A stretch of DNA of 64,000 bases from Sphingobium abikonense NBRC 16140 (lineage in GTDB: Bacteria; Pseudomonadota; Alphaproteobacteria; Sphingomonadales; Sphingomonadaceae). Made by a program: the position numbers and the translations under genes. This document shows, one piece after another, positions 16,646 through 27,268 of the stretch. Within the stretch, counting starts at the first letter, position 1, and each line of letters begins with the position of its first letter. The notes beneath the pieces are model-generated. The model did not search any database and was not told the DNA's origin. It saw only the letters and a program-made list of their open reading frames with translations. Location: NCBI RefSeq assembly GCF_001598335.1, contig NZ_BCYT01000004.1, positions 1-64,000 of the forward strand, written 5' to 3'.

Positions 16646-18033
16646 GCGACCTCTGGACCTCTGCTGAGATTGCCGAGGCCACAGGCGGCGCCGCGTCGGC
16701 GCCGTTCGTCGTTTCGGGAGTCGCGTTCGACAGCCGCGAAGTGAAGCCGGGCGACCTGTTCGTCGCGATGAAGGGGGAGGCGACCGACGGTCATCGCTTC
16801 GTCGACCAGGCGTTCTTGCAAGGGGCGGCGGGCGCGATCGTCAGCGACGCGATCGGCCATCCCCATATTCGCGTGACCGACAGCACAGCCGCGCTTCAGG
16901 CACTCGGAATCGCGTCGCGCAGGCGCATGGACGGCAAGGTCATTGGAGTCACCGGATCGGTCGGCAAGACCGGCACGAAGGAGGCGCTGTATCTCGCGCT
17001 GGATCGTGCCGCGCCGGGGCAGGCGCATCGGTCGGTAAAAAGCTATAACAACCATGTCGGCGTGCCGCTCAGCCTGGCGCGCATGCCACGCGAAAGCGCC
17101 TATGGCATATTCGAGATGGGCATGAACCATGCCGGCGAATTGTCCGCGCTGACCCGGCAGGTGCGGCCCAATGCCGCGATCGTCACGGCGATCGCGCCTG
17201 CCCATATCGAGTTTTTCGGGACCGAGGCGAAAATTGCGGAGGCCAAGTCCGAGATTTTCGAGGGACTGGAGCCGGGCGGCACCGCCATCATCCCCTATGA
17301 CAGCCCGCATGTCGCGACGCTCTATAACAAGGCGGAGCGCCACGCGGCGCGCATCCTGACCTTCGGCATGAGCCCGCAGGCCGATGTGCATGCGCTTGAA
17401 ACGGTGCCTGCGCCCAATGGCGGCACGCTGGTGACGGCGCGCCTGCCAGACGCGGAGTTGTGCTTTACCGTCGCTGCGCCCGGCGATCATTGGGTGTCCA
17501 ATGCGCTTGCCGTGCTGGCGGCGGTCGAGGCGGTGGGCGGCGATCTGGCGGCGGCCGGGCTTGCGCTCGCCGAAATGCCGGGGCTGCCGGGCCGGGGGGA
17601 GCGCCGCATCCTGCCGGTCGCGGGCGGCGAAGCCTTGCTGATCGACGAAAGCTATAACGCCAATCCGCTGTCCATGGCCGCGACGTTGAAGCAACTGGGC
17701 CGCGAAGCCGCCGATCGGCGCATCGCGGTGCTGGGCGGCATGCGCGAACTGGGCAGCGCCAGCGCCGATCTTCATGCCGGGCTGGCCAAGCCTCTGGCCG
17801 ATGGCGCGGTTGATTTTGCGGTGCTGGTAGGCGCGGAGATGGCGCCGCTGGCCGACGCGCTCGAAGGCACTATGGCCTATGCCCATGTGCCTGACGCTGC
17901 GAGCGCCATCCCTCTCATTGAAAAAGAAATGCGTGCGGGCGACGCGATATTGGTCAAGGGGTCTAATGGCATCGGGCTGTCGCGCCTGGTCGCCGCCCTG
18001 GGTCAGGCCGTCCGCGACGGAGAAACGAACTGA
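16642..18033 (+). CDS. murF: UDP-MurNAc-tripeptide:D-alanyl-D-alanine ligase
   Basis: 463 residues. I placed the start at GTG 16642, which overlaps the murE stop and gives the N-terminus (M)[15 protein letters not shown]; a GTG at 16633 would add three residues. The P-loop region is [13 protein letters not shown], with a conserved [11 protein letters not shown] motif in the C-terminal half. MurF completes the UDP-MurNAc pentapeptide. The stop TGA shares its A with the mraY start (TGATG). Confidence 0.96.
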   Translation: MSDLWTSAEIAEATGGAASAPFVVSGVAFDSREVKPGDLFVAMKGEATDGHRFVDQAFLQGAAGAIVSDAIGHPHIRVTDSTAALQALGIASRRRMDGKVIGVTGSVGKTGTKEALYLALDRAAPGQAHRSVKSYNNHVGVPLSLARMPRESAYGIFEMGMNHAGELSALTRQVRPNAAIVTAIAPAHIEFFGTEAKIAEAKSEIFEGLEPGGTAIIPYDSPHVATLYNKAERHAARILTFGMSPQADVHALETVPAPNGGTLVTARLPDAELCFTVAAPGDHWVSNALAVLAAVEAVGGDLAAAGLALAEMPGLPGRGERRILPVAGGEALLIDESYNANPLSMAATLKQLGREAADRRIAVLGGMRELGSASADLHAGLAKPLADGAVDFAVLVGAEMAPLADALEGTMAYAHVPDAASAIPLIEKEMRAGDAILVKGSNGIGLSRLVAALGQAVRDGETN

Positions 18034-19106
18034 TGCTCTACTGGCTCGCCCAGACCCTAGATTTTGCGGGTATATTCAATCTGATCCGCTACCTGTCCTT
18101 TCGCGCGGGCGCGGCGATCGCGACCGCGCTTGTCATCGGCCTGCTGATCGGTCCCAAATTCATCGGCTGGCTGCGCGTGCGCCAGGGCAAGGGGCAGCCG
18201 ATCCGCGACGACGGGCCGCAGACGCACCTCGCCAAGCGGGGCACGCCGACCATGGGCGGGCTCATGATTCTGACGTCGATGGTGGCATCCGTGCTGCTGT
18301 GGATGGACCTGTCGTCCATCTATGTCTGGGCGTGCCTGTTCGTGACATTGGGGTTCGGCGCGATCGGCTTTCTGGACGATTATGACAAGGTGACGAAGGC
18401 CAGTCACAAGGGGCTGTCGGGCAAGATGCGCCTGATCTTCGAATTTCTGATCGCGGGCGTCGCGGCCTGGATGATCGTCAACCAGCATGGCAACACCGCG
18501 CTCTATGTGCCTTTCTACAATGGCCCCGCGATCGAGCTTGGTCCCTTCTATTTCTGTTTTGCCGCTTTCGTCATCGTCGCATTCGGCAATGCGGTGAACC
18601 TGACCGATGGCCTGGATGGCCTGGCGACCATGCCTGTCATCATCGCCTGCCTCGCTTTCCTGTTGATCGTCTATCTGGTCGGCCGGGCGGACTTTGCCGA
18701 ATATCTGGGCATCCCCCATGTTCCGGGCGCGGGCAACCTCACCATATTGTGCGGTGCGATCATCGGCGCGGGCCTTGCTTTCCTCTGGTTCAATGCGCCG
18801 CCCGCCGCCGTGTTCATGGGCGACACCGGCAGCCTGGCATTGGGCGGCACGATCGGCGTGATCGCCGTCACCGCGCATCATGAAATCGTGCTGGGCATCA
18901 TCGGCGGGCTTTTCGTGGTGGAAGCGATGAGCGTCATCATCCAGGTCTTCTTCTACAAGCGGACCGGCAAGCGCATCTTCCGCATGGCCCCGATCCACCA
19001 TCATTTCGAGCAGCTGGGCTGGGCCGAGCCGACCGTTGTGATCCGATTCTGGATCATCGCCTTTGTGTTGGCGCTCGCCGGTCTTGCGACATTGAAGCTG
19101 AGGTAA
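18033..19106 (+). CDS. mraY: Phospho-MurNAc-pentapeptide transferase
   Basis: 357 residues with about ten membrane segments. The catalytic aspartates lie in [19 protein letters not shown] and in [10 protein letters not shown]. The magnesium/uridine site motif [12 protein letters not shown] and the family's C-terminal [12 protein letters not shown] are present. MraY makes lipid I from UDP-MurNAc pentapeptide and undecaprenyl phosphate in the inner membrane. Four nucleotides separate it from murD. Confidence 0.97.
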   Translation: MLYWLAQTLDFAGIFNLIRYLSFRAGAAIATALVIGLLIGPKFIGWLRVRQGKGQPIRDDGPQTHLAKRGTPTMGGLMILTSMVASVLLWMDLSSIYVWACLFVTLGFGAIGFLDDYDKVTKASHKGLSGKMRLIFEFLIAGVAAWMIVNQHGNTALYVPFYNGPAIELGPFYFCFAAFVIVAFGNAVNLTDGLDGLATMPVIIACLAFLLIVYLVGRADFAEYLGIPHVPGAGNLTILCGAIIGAGLAFLWFNAPPAAVFMGDTGSLALGGTIGVIAVTAHHEIVLGIIGGLFVVEAMSVIIQVFFYKRTGKRIFRMAPIHHHFEQLGWAEPTVVIRFWIIAFVLALAGLATLKLR

Positions 19107-19110
19107 GCGG

Positions 19111-20445
19111 ATGATCGTTTCCAGCGCCTTTGCAGGGAAGACCTACGCCGTCCTCGGCCTTGCCCGCTCAGGCCTCGCCACAGTGGACACGCTGGTCGCA
19201 AGCGGCGCGCGCGTCGTCGCCTGGGACAGCCGCGAAGAGGCGCGCGCGCTGGTCGAAGGGAAGGCGGAACTCGGCGACCCGATGGAGATCGACCTCGCCG
19301 GTTTCGATGGCATCGTCGTGTCGCCGGGCGTGCCGCTCAACCGTCATCCCATCGCCATGCGGGCCAGACTGGCCGGCGTGCCGATCATCGGCGACATCGA
19401 ACTGTTCGCGCTCGCCCGCCCGACGCTGCCGCCGCACAAGGTGGTCGGTATCACCGGCACCAACGGCAAGTCGACCACCACGGCGCTGATCCATCACATC
19501 ATCGAACAGGCGGGCTATCCCACGGTCATGGGCGGCAATATCGGGCTGCCGATCCTCAGCCAGCCGCCGCTGGAACCCAACCTCCATGGCGTGGGTGTCT
19601 ATGTGCTGGAATTGTCCAGTTACCAGATCGACCTGACCCACAGCCTGGACTGCAACGTCGCCGTGCTGCTCAACATCACGCCCGATCATCTGGATCGCTA
19701 CGATGGGTTTGAGGGCTATGTCGCGTCGAAGATGCGCCTTTTTGAAATGCAGTCGTTTGATCATGTCGCCGTAGCTTCCAGCGATGATCCGCTTGTAGCG
19801 CGGCTGTTCGATCCGGCCAATGACGAGTTCCGGATAAATGCGGGTAGCAGAACCCGTGTCGGATCGACTGAATTTGCCGAACACTATCAGCATCTATGGC
19901 CCTCTTTGCAGGGGCCGCACAACGCGCAGAATGCTGCGGTTGCTGACGCTGTTGCACTGGAGCTTGGCATCCACTGGGATCAGCGTCAGAACGCCCTCGC
20001 CAGCTACGCCTCGCTCCCCCATCGAATGCAGGCGGTCCGTACCCTCAACGGCGTCCTCTACGTCAATGACAGCAAGGCGACCAACGCCGCCTCCACCGCC
20101 CCGGCGCTAGCGGCATGGCCGGCCAAAGACGGAAAGCCTCGCATCCACTGGATCTTGGGCGGGGTCGCCAAGTCCGACAATCTGGACGAATGCGCCCCCC
20201 ATTTCGGCAACGTCGCCCATGCCTATACCATCGGCGAAGCGGGGCATATGTTCGCCGATCTGCTGCGCCCACATATGGCGGTCGACGATAGCGAAATGCT
20301 AAGCGCCGCCGTCCGCCGCGCAGCCCGCATCGCGCAGCCGGGCGACGTCGTGCTGTTGTCGCCGGCCTGCGCCAGTTTCGACCAGTTTCGCGATTTCGAA
20401 GCGCGCGGCGATGCCTTCGCCGCAGCGGTCGCGGCGCTGGAATAA
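19111..20445 (+). CDS. murD: UDP-MurNAc-L-alanine:D-glutamate ligase
   Basis: 444 residues. The N-terminal dinucleotide-like domain begins KTYAVLGLARSG. The ATP-binding P-loop is GITGTNGKSTTTAL near residue 117, and the Mur ligase motifs LELSSYQID and NDSKATNA follow. MurD adds D-glutamate to UDP-MurNAc-Ala in the cytosol. Three purine-rich candidates (AAGGAAAG, AAGGGG, GAGGGG) follow its stop and bear on the ftsW start. Confidence 0.97.
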   Translation: MIVSSAFAGKTYAVLGLARSGLATVDTLVASGARVVAWDSREEARALVEGKAELGDPMEIDLAGFDGIVVSPGVPLNRHPIAMRARLAGVPIIGDIELFALARPTLPPHKVVGITGTNGKSTTTALIHHIIEQAGYPTVMGGNIGLPILSQPPLEPNLHGVGVYVLELSSYQIDLTHSLDCNVAVLLNITPDHLDRYDGFEGYVASKMRLFEMQSFDHVAVASSDDPLVARLFDPANDEFRINAGSRTRVGSTEFAEHYQHLWPSLQGPHNAQNAAVADAVALELGIHWDQRQNALASYASLPHRMQAVRTLNGVLYVNDSKATNAASTAPALAAWPAKDGKPRIHWILGGVAKSDNLDECAPHFGNVAHAYTIGEAGHMFADLLRPHMAVDDSEMLSAAVRRAARIAQPGDVVLLSPACASFDQFRDFEARGDAFAAAVAALE

Positions 20446-20484
20446 GGAAAGACCTAAGGGGCGATGAGCAAGAGGGGAACAGGG

Positions 20485-21687
20485 ATGTCGAAGGCCGGTG
20501 AACTGGTGAAGGGTTTTCGCACCCGCACGGTTCCGCGCGAACGCACCGCGCTTGCCATCTGGTTCTGGGAGATCGACCGCGTTCTCCTGTCGTTGATCGT
20601 GACGCTGATGGCGATCGGGCTGGTGGCGGTCGCCGCCGCGTCCCCCGTCGCCGCGATCGACCGGTCGACGGCCGACATCGCGGTCAATCCGCTTCTCTAT
20701 TTCTATCGCCAGCTGATGTGGGTGATGATCGGCCTGCCGATCATGCTGGTCATCTCCATGCTGCCGCGGCCGCAGGCGCGGCGGCTCGCGATCTTCCTGT
20801 GCGCCTTCTTCTTCCTGATGCTGTTGTTCGTGCCGATCCTGGGGTCGACCGTGAACGGCGCGCGGCGCTGGATCGACCTGCCAGGTTTTCGCTTCCAGCC
20901 GTCAGAATTCCTGAAGCCAGCCTATGTCGTTACGCTTGCCTGGCTGCTGTCGCTGCGGGCGAAGGACCCGAAGCTTCCCGTCATTCAACTGACCGGCGCC
21001 CTGACCCTTCTGATTTCCGCCGTCCTGATGCGCCAGCCCGACTTCGGGCAGACGGTGATCTTCATGGCCTGCTGGGGCGCGCTCCTGCTGCTGTCGGGCC
21101 TGGAAATGCGTTGGATCGCGATGCTGGGCGGCGCGGGCCTCGCAGGCCTGGTCGCTGTCTATATGTTCTATGAAAATGGCCGCCAGCGCATCAACGACTT
21201 TCTGGGCATCGGGGTGCAGATGGACACCGGCCCGGATCAGACCGATCTGGCCTTCCGCACCATTACCCATGGCGGTTTCACCGGTGTTGGGCCGGGCGGT
21301 GGCCTCAACAAGTTCCGCCTGCCCGAAGCGCATACCGACTATATCTTTTCCGTCATCGGCGAAGAATTCGGTCTGCTCGCCTGCATCGCCATCGCCTGCG
21401 TGTACCTCGCCATCATCGTGCGCGTGCTGCTGCGCCTTCTGGATGAGGAGGACGTCTTCACCATCCTGGCCGCGGCCGGCCTCACCACCCAGTTCGGTTT
21501 GCAGGCGATCATCAACATGGGCGTCAATGCGCAGATATTTCCGTCAAAGGGCATGACGCTGCCCTTTATCAGCTATGGCGGCTCCTCTATGCTGGCGCTT
21601 TGCACCGGGGTCGGCCTGCTGCTCGCCTTCACGCGGCGCAATCCCTTCATGGGCCGGCATACGGTGGTCAAATGGAGTGGTCGATGA
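20485..21687 (+). CDS. ftsW: Septal peptidoglycan glycosyltransferase FtsW
   Basis: 400 residues, ten membrane segments of the SEDS family. Conserved features include NGARRWIDLPGFRFQPSEFLKP, the region after QPDFGQT, and GFTGVGPGGGLNKFRLPEAHTDYIFSVIGEEFG. The preferred start is ATG 20485, because GAGGGG lies 7 nt before it; the ATG at 20464 would add seven residues but has only a cramped AGGGG. FtsW polymerises lipid II at the septum with FtsI. The stop overlaps the murG start (ATGA). Confidence 0.95.
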   Translation: MSKAGELVKGFRTRTVPRERTALAIWFWEIDRVLLSLIVTLMAIGLVAVAAASPVAAIDRSTADIAVNPLLYFYRQLMWVMIGLPIMLVISMLPRPQARRLAIFLCAFFFLMLLFVPILGSTVNGARRWIDLPGFRFQPSEFLKPAYVVTLAWLLSLRAKDPKLPVIQLTGALTLLISAVLMRQPDFGQTVIFMACWGALLLLSGLEMRWIAMLGGAGLAGLVAVYMFYENGRQRINDFLGIGVQMDTGPDQTDLAFRTITHGGFTGVGPGGGLNKFRLPEAHTDYIFSVIGEEFGLLACIAIACVYLAIIVRVLLRLLDEEDVFTILAAAGLTTQFGLQAIINMGVNAQIFPSKGMTLPFISYGGSSMLALCTGVGLLLAFTRRNPFMGRHTVVKWSGR

Positions 21688-22850
21688 GCATTTCCCGTCA
21701 CTTCGTCCTCGCCGCCGGCGGGACGGGGGGTCACATGATACCCGCCCATGCGGTGGCGCAGGAACTGATGGCGCGCGGCCATCATGTCGCCCTCGTCACC
21801 GATGAGCGCGGGGCGAAGATACCCGGCATTTTCGAAAGCGCGCAGGTCCATGTCATGCCGGCGGGCCGGATGACGAAGAACCCGGCAAGCTGGCCGGGCG
21901 CGGTGAAGGCGATCCTCGCCGGACGCGCCATGGCGCGCCGCCTCAACGAAACATTCCGCCCGACCGCCGTGGTCGGCTTTGGCGGCTATCCCGCCATGCC
22001 CGCGCTGCTGGGAGCCTTGGCCGACGGCATTCCGACCGCCATCCATGAACAAAATGCCGTGCTGGGCCGGGTCAATCGTCTGCTTGCCTGCCGAGTGGAT
22101 GCCATCGCCACTGCCTATCCTGATGTTGCGCGCTTGAAATTCCGGTACGCCGGCAAGGTGCATCTGATCGGCAATCCCGTGCGCGAGGAAGTCAAGCAGT
22201 TGCGCGAGGAGGAGTTTCCCGCGCTGACCGACGAAAGCGTGTTTCGCGTGCTCGTCATCGGCGGCAGCCAGGGCGCATCCATCCTGTCCAGCGTGGTGCC
22301 CGAAGGCCTGTCGATGCTGCCAGTCGCGCTGCGCCGCCGCTTGCAGGTGACGCAGCAATGCCGCGCCGAGGATATTGAGCGCGTGCGCAAGACCTATGCG
22401 GAGATGGAAATCCCCGCCGACCTCGCCACCTATTTCAACGATGTGCCCGAAAAGCTGGGCTGGTCGCATCTGGTGATCGCGCGCGCTGGCGCGTCCACGC
22501 TGGCGGAACTGACCTGCGCGGGCAGGCCTGCCATCCTTGTCCCGCTGCCCAGCGCCATGGACGATCATCAGACCGCCAACGCCCGTGAAATGACTCAGGC
22601 CGGCGGTGCGCGGACGATCCCGCAAAGCCGCTTCACCGCCATCGAGCTGGCCAAGCAGATGCAGAAAATGGCGATGGAGCCGGGCGCGCTCCAGAACGCG
22701 GCCAAGCGCGCCTGGAATTGCGGCCGCCCCGACGCTGCGCGCGATATGGCGGACCTGCTGGAAAGCATCGGCCGCGCGCCGATCATGAATGATCCGGTCA
22801 AGGTCGGTCCCACCCCTACTTCGCTCAATCTTCAGGGAGTTCCCGCATGA
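21684..22850 (+). CDS. murG: UDP-GlcNAc:lipid I N-acetylglucosaminyltransferase
   Basis: 388 residues from ATG 21684, which overlaps the ftsW stop by 4 nt; an earlier in-frame ATG inside ftsW was rejected. The N-terminal G-loop [12 protein letters not shown] is diagnostic, with a second glycine loop [10 protein letters not shown] and the sugar-binding [22 protein letters not shown]. MurG makes lipid II on the cytoplasmic face of the inner membrane. The stop overlaps murC (ATGA at 22847). Confidence 0.97.
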   Translation: MSISRHFVLAAGGTGGHMIPAHAVAQELMARGHHVALVTDERGAKIPGIFESAQVHVMPAGRMTKNPASWPGAVKAILAGRAMARRLNETFRPTAVVGFGGYPAMPALLGALADGIPTAIHEQNAVLGRVNRLLACRVDAIATAYPDVARLKFRYAGKVHLIGNPVREEVKQLREEEFPALTDESVFRVLVIGGSQGASILSSVVPEGLSMLPVALRRRLQVTQQCRAEDIERVRKTYAEMEIPADLATYFNDVPEKLGWSHLVIARAGASTLAELTCAGRPAILVPLPSAMDDHQTANAREMTQAGGARTIPQSRFTAIELAKQMQKMAMEPGALQNAAKRAWNCGRPDAARDMADLLESIGRAPIMNDPVKVGPTPTSLNLQGVPA

Positions 22851-24274
22851 AGGGTGTCGGCACCGACATCGGCACGATCCATTTCATCGGCATCGGCGGC
22901 ATCGGCATGTCCGGCATTGCCGAAGTCATGCATAATCTGGGCTACAGCGTGCAGGGGTCTGACGTTGCCGAAGGCTATGTCGTGGAAGGGCTGCGGGCCA
23001 AGGGCATCAAGGTGATGATCGGCCACAAGGCCGAAAATCTGGGCGATGCCGCCGTGGTCGTGACCTCGACCGCGATCAAGCGCGGCAATCCCGAAGTGGA
23101 ACTGGCGCTCGAAACCCGCGTGCCCGTCATCCGCCGCGCGGAAATGCTGGCCGAATTGATGCGCCTCAAATCCACCGTCGCGGTTGCCGGCACGCACGGT
23201 AAGACCACGACCACGTCGATGATCGCGGCGTTGCTGGATGCCGGCGGCGTCGATCCGACCGTCATCAACGGCGGCATTATCAACAGCTATGGCTCCAACG
23301 CGCGTCTGGGCAATAGTGACTGGATGGTTGTGGAAGCCGACGAAAGCGACGGCAGCTTCCTGCGGCTGGACGGCACCATCGCGGTCGTCACCAATATCGA
23401 TCCTGAACATCTCGACCATTATGGCAGCTTCGATCGCGTAAAGGACGCCTTCGTCGAATTTGTCGGCAATGTGCCCTTCTATGGTGCGGCGCTGCTATGC
23501 CTCGATCATCCCGAAGTGCAGGCGATCCTGCCGCGCGTGCAGGACCGGCGCATCGTCACCTATGGATTTTCGGCCCAGGCCGATATTCGCGGGGAGAATG
23601 TGCGGCCGGTGCCCGGCGGCAACCTGTTCGACGTGCTGATCCGCGACCGCGACGGCCATGTCGAAAAGATCAGCGACATATTGTTGCCAATGCCGGGCAA
23701 GCATAATGTGTCGAACAGTCTGGCCGCGATCGGGGTCGCCCTGCAATTGGGCATCACCCATGACGTCATCTGCACCGGATTTGAAAAATTTGGCGGCGTG
23801 AAACGGCGCTTTACCAAGGTGGGGGAGGCCCCGGTCGGCGATGGCGTCGCGACCGTGATCGACGATTATGGCCACCATCCGGTCGAGATCAAGGCCGTGC
23901 TCGCCGCCGCGCGCGAAGGGGCGCTGGGCCGCGTCGTCGCGGTCGTCCAGCCGCATCGCTTCACCCGATTGCGCGACCTGATGGATGAGTTTCAGCAGGC
24001 GTTCAATGACGCCGACATCGTCTATGCCGCGCCCGTCTATGCCGCGGGTGAGCCGCCGATAGAGGGCGTCGACAGCGCCGCGCTGGTCGCGGGGCTGAAG
24101 CGGCGCGGGCATCGCCATGCCGCGACCGTTGCCGATGCGGATGACCTTGCCATGCAGCTGGCCGCCGATCTTCAGCCCGATGATATGATCGTCTGCCTGG
24201 GGGCGGGCGATATCACCAAATGGGCGGCGGGCCTCGCCTCCGCCATTGCGGCCAAGAGCAAGGAAACCGCCTGA
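22847..24274 (+). CDS. murC: UDP-N-acetylmuramate:L-alanine ligase
   Basis: 475 residues. It starts at ATG 22847 within the murG stop. The N-terminal domain has [17 protein letters not shown] and the P-loop is [13 protein letters not shown] near residue 115. [18 protein letters not shown] marks the C-terminal domain. MurC adds the first amino acid to UDP-MurNAc. The stop shares its A with the start of the following small gene (TGATG). Confidence 0.97.
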   Translation: MKGVGTDIGTIHFIGIGGIGMSGIAEVMHNLGYSVQGSDVAEGYVVEGLRAKGIKVMIGHKAENLGDAAVVVTSTAIKRGNPEVELALETRVPVIRRAEMLAELMRLKSTVAVAGTHGKTTTTSMIAALLDAGGVDPTVINGGIINSYGSNARLGNSDWMVVEADESDGSFLRLDGTIAVVTNIDPEHLDHYGSFDRVKDAFVEFVGNVPFYGAALLCLDHPEVQAILPRVQDRRIVTYGFSAQADIRGENVRPVPGGNLFDVLIRDRDGHVEKISDILLPMPGKHNVSNSLAAIGVALQLGITHDVICTGFEKFGGVKRRFTKVGEAPVGDGVATVIDDYGHHPVEIKAVLAAAREGALGRVVAVVQPHRFTRLRDLMDEFQQAFNDADIVYAAPVYAAGEPPIEGVDSAALVAGLKRRGHRHAATVADADDLAMQLAADLQPDDMIVCLGAGDITKWAAGLASAIAAKSKETA

Positions 24275-24471
24275 TGTTCGAGCTTTTTGCCGTGGGCCTG
24301 GAAATGCAGAAGCGCATGATCGACGCGCAGATGCGGGGCGTGGAAGCCGCGCGCGACATGGTGGAGGCCGCGCAGCGCCAGGTCGAAGGAAATATCGCCG
24401 CAGCCCAGACGAATGAAGCCGGCCTCAGCGCCATGAAAAAATGGATGAGCCTGTGGGGCATGCGGTCTTGA
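24274..24471 (+). CDS. 65-residue helical protein inside the dcw cluster
   Basis: The ATG at 24274 shares a base with the murC stop, and its own stop shares a base with the murB start (TGATG at 24469-24473), so it is locked into the operon. The protein is predicted to be almost all helix: a hydrophobic/amphipathic N-terminus ([20 protein letters not shown]), a heptad-like central part rich in Ala, Glu and Gln, and a C-terminus KKWMSLWGMRS. There is no signal peptide and no family I recognise. Tight coupling on both sides argues that it is a real gene. Confidence 0.72.
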   Translation: MFELFAVGLEMQKRMIDAQMRGVEAARDMVEAAQRQVEGNIAAAQTNEAGLSAMKKWMSLWGMRS

Positions 24472-25367
24472 TGACGGCGCTTGCCCTTCCTGCTGTCCGC
24501 GGCGTGCTCAAGCCCGATGCGCCGCTTGCGCCGCTCGTCTGGTTCAAGACGGGTGGCACGGCGCAGTGGCTGTTCGAGCCGCAGGATGCCGACGACCTGT
24601 CCGATTTTCTGGCTCAGCTTGACCCCGACATGCCGGTCATGGCGCTGGGCCTTGGCTCCAACCTGATCGTGCGGGACGGCGGCGTGCCGGGCGTCGTCGT
24701 GCGCCTCGGCAAAGCTTTCGCGAAGGTCGATCGGCAGGACGAAACGAGCCTGGTCTGCGGTGCGGGCGCGTCGGGCATCCTCGTGTCGTCGACCGCGCGC
24801 GATGCGGGCATTGCGGGCCTTGAATTTCTGCGCTCCATTCCCGGCACGGTGGGAGGCTTCGTCCGCATGAATGGCGGCGCCTATGGGCGCGAGACGGCCG
24901 ATATCCTGCTGGAATGTGAGGTCGTGCTCCGCTCGGGAGAGCAGGTGACGCTGCTGAACCGCGACCTTGCCTATAGCTACCGCCACTCCAACCTCACCGA
25001 CGGCGCGATCGTGGTCAGCGCGACCTTCCGCGGCCATCCCGGCGAACCGGCCGCGATCCAAACAGAAATGGACCGCATCGCCGCCGCGCGCGAGGAAAGC
25101 CAGCCGCTGCGCAGCAAAACAGGCGGCTCGACCTTCAAGAATCCCGATGGTCACAAGGCCTGGCAACTGGTGGACGAGGCCGGCTGTCGCGGGCTCCAGA
25201 TCGGCGGCGCGCAGGTGAGCGAGAAGCACACCAATTTCCTGCTCAACAGCGGCGACGCCACCAGCAGCGATATCGAGGCGCTGGGTGAGGAGGTCCGCCG
25301 CCGCGTCAGGGACAAGAGCGGGATCGAGCTGGAATGGGAAATCCAGCGCGTGGGGAGGGCACAATGA
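24471..25367 (+). CDS. murB: UDP-N-acetylenolpyruvoylglucosamine reductase
   Basis: 298 residues from ATG 24471, chosen for its TGATG junction with the previous stop. Features of type I MurB are present: WFKTGGTAQWLFEPQDADDL, GLGSNLIVRDGG, GAYGRETADIL, the active-site region AYSYRHSNL, and GSTFKNPDGHKAWQLVDEAG. It reduces UDP-GlcNAc-enolpyruvate to UDP-MurNAc with NADPH and FAD. The stop overlaps the ddl start (ATGA). Confidence 0.96.
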   Translation: MTALALPAVRGVLKPDAPLAPLVWFKTGGTAQWLFEPQDADDLSDFLAQLDPDMPVMALGLGSNLIVRDGGVPGVVVRLGKAFAKVDRQDETSLVCGAGASGILVSSTARDAGIAGLEFLRSIPGTVGGFVRMNGGAYGRETADILLECEVVLRSGEQVTLLNRDLAYSYRHSNLTDGAIVVSATFRGHPGEPAAIQTEMDRIAAAREESQPLRSKTGGSTFKNPDGHKAWQLVDEAGCRGLQIGGAQVSEKHTNFLLNSGDATSSDIEALGEEVRRRVRDKSGIELEWEIQRVGRAQ

Positions 25368-26329
25368 CGCGCGGCCCATGGCATGTCGCCGTCCTGATGG
25401 GTGGCTGGTCGGCGGAGCGGCCGGTGTCGCTGTCGAGCGGGGAAGGCGTCGCCAAGGCGCTGGAATCGCGCGGCCATCGGGTCACGCGGATCGACATGGA
25501 CCGCAATGTGGCGCAGCGGCTCGCGGAAACGCAGGCGGACGTGATTTTCAACGCGCTGCACGGCGTTCCCGGTGAAGATGGCACGGTGCAGGGCATGATG
25601 GACCTTATGGGCCTCATCTACACCCATAGCGGCCTTGCTACCTCCGTCATCGCGATCGACAAGCAATTGACCAAGCAGGCGCTGGTGCCGCACGGTATTC
25701 CCATGCCCGGCGGCCATATCGTGGAGAGCGAAAGCCTTTTCACCGCCGATCCGCTGCCGCGTCCCTATGTGCTCAAACCCGTCAACGAAGGTAGCTCCGT
25801 CGGTGTCGCCATCGTCACGAACGAAGGCAATTATGGCAATCCGATCGCCCGCGATGCTGTGGGACCGTGGCAGGATTTTCCCGAACTCTTGGCCGAACCC
25901 TATATTCGCGGTCGCGAGCTGACCACTGCCGTGCTGGGCGATGAAGCGTTGCTCGTCACCGAATTGCGTCCCAAAAGCGGCTTTTACGACTTTGACGCCA
26001 AATATACCGATGGCATGACGGAGCATGTCTGCCCGGCCGATATTCCCGCCGAGATCAGCGAAGTCTGCAAGGCGATTGCGCTGCGCGCCCACCAGTTGCT
26101 TGGCTGCAAGGGCGCGTCGCGCGCGGATTTCCGCTGGGATGATGAACGCGGGCTGGACGGCCTCTATCTGCTGGAAGTGAATACGCAGCCGGGGATGACG
26201 CCGCTCAGCCTGGTGCCTGAACAGGCGGCCAAGCTGGGCATCGACTATGCGACACTGGTCGAAACGATTGTGGAGGAGGCGCTGAACCGCGCCGGGGCGG
26301 CAAGCAGGACGGGGCAGGGGCATGGCTGA
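25364..26329 (+). CDS. ddl: D-alanine:D-alanine ligase
   Basis: 321 residues, starting at ATG 25364 within the murB stop. ATP-grasp motifs: HVAVLMGGWSAERPVSLSSG at the N-terminus, HGVPGEDGTVQGMMDLMGL, KPVNEGSSVGV, and EVNTQPGMTPLSLVPEQA with the metal-binding Glu and Asn. It makes the D-Ala-D-Ala dipeptide used by MurF. It overlaps ftsQ by 8 nt. Confidence 0.96.
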   Translation: MTRGPWHVAVLMGGWSAERPVSLSSGEGVAKALESRGHRVTRIDMDRNVAQRLAETQADVIFNALHGVPGEDGTVQGMMDLMGLIYTHSGLATSVIAIDKQLTKQALVPHGIPMPGGHIVESESLFTADPLPRPYVLKPVNEGSSVGVAIVTNEGNYGNPIARDAVGPWQDFPELLAEPYIRGRELTTAVLGDEALLVTELRPKSGFYDFDAKYTDGMTEHVCPADIPAEISEVCKAIALRAHQLLGCKGASRADFRWDDERGLDGLYLLEVNTQPGMTPLSLVPEQAAKLGIDYATLVETIVEEALNRAGAASRTGQGHG

Positions 26330-27263
26330 AGCACGGATAAGGCGCGGCGGCACTGCCCGCATGAGCAGCAAGGGCAGTACCGCCGGCCGTGGTGGCCGCG
26401 GGCGGTCGCTCAAGCGGCAGAGCTGGGTCGACAAGCTGATCGAGCATCTTCCGGTCAGCGAAGCGACGCTCCAGCGCATGGCGAGCTGGACCATCGTGGG
26501 CATTTTCGGCGCGATCCTGGTCGCCATCGCCGTCTATCTAGGCCTACCGGAGGTCGCGCGTCAGCAGGCGGCCGATATGGCCGCGCGCGCCGGGTTCGAG
26601 GTGGAGAAGGTCGAGGTGCGCGGGGTCGAGCGCATGGACGAACTGCCGGTCTATAATATTGCGCTGGGCCAGGTGGACCGATCCATGCTGTCGCTCGACC
26701 TGCCCCATGTGCGCCAGCAGATGCTGAAACTCGGCTGGGTCAAGGATGCGCGCATTTCGCGTCGCCTGCCCGACACATTGGTAGTCGATATCGTCGAGCG
26801 TGATCCGGTCGCCGTGTGGCAGCATGACGGGCAGTTGCACCTGATCGACGTGTCGGGCGTGGTGCTGCAATCGGTTTCCGCCAGCGCGATGCCGGACCTG
26901 CCGCTGGTCGTTGGGCCAAACGCGAACCGGCAGACCGCCGGCCTCAACAAGCTGATGGAAAATGCGCCCGCGCTCAAACCCATGCTGGCTGGCGCGACCT
27001 GGGTCGGCAATCGCCGCTGGGACCTGCGCTTCCAGTCGGGCGAGACGCTGTCCCTGCCGGAAGGTGACACGCAATCGGCGTCCGCGCTGGTCAACTTCGC
27101 CCGGATGGACGGGGTCAATCGGCTGCTCGGCCGCGGCATTGTCCGCTTCGACATGCGCGATCCCGATCGGTTCGTCCTGCGCCTGCCGCAGGGCCGCGTG
27201 GAGGAAAAGCCGATGGAGGGTGCCACCAGCGCCGCCGCACCGTCGAGCGGCGAGGAGGGCTGA
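26322..27263 (+). CDS. ftsQ: Cell division protein FtsQ
   Basis: 313 residues. A basic cytoplasmic N-terminus (about 50 residues, many Arg and Gly) leads to one membrane segment at about residues 53-72. The POTRA domain follows (AGFEVEKVEVRGVERMDELPVYNIALG), then the FtsQ/DivIB beta domain with VKDARISRRLPDTLVVDIVERDPVAVWQ. FtsQ binds FtsL and FtsB and recruits later divisome proteins. It overlaps ddl by 8 nt. Confidence 0.94.
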   Translation: MAEARIRRGGTARMSSKGSTAGRGGRGRSLKRQSWVDKLIEHLPVSEATLQRMASWTIVGIFGAILVAIAVYLGLPEVARQQAADMAARAGFEVEKVEVRGVERMDELPVYNIALGQVDRSMLSLDLPHVRQQMLKLGWVKDARISRRLPDTLVVDIVERDPVAVWQHDGQLHLIDVSGVVLQSVSASAMPDLPLVVGPNANRQTAGLNKLMENAPALKPMLAGATWVGNRRWDLRFQSGETLSLPEGDTQSASALVNFARMDGVNRLLGRGIVRFDMRDPDRFVLRLPQGRVEEKPMEGATSAAAPSSGEEG

Positions 27264-27268
27264 GCGCC

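Noticed and set aside
15173..17886. Two long minus-strand open frames opposite murE and murF
   Set aside because: They are antisense to well-conserved Mur ligases, overlap each other, and are rich in Arg/His/Gly as expected from reverse reading of GC-rich codons.
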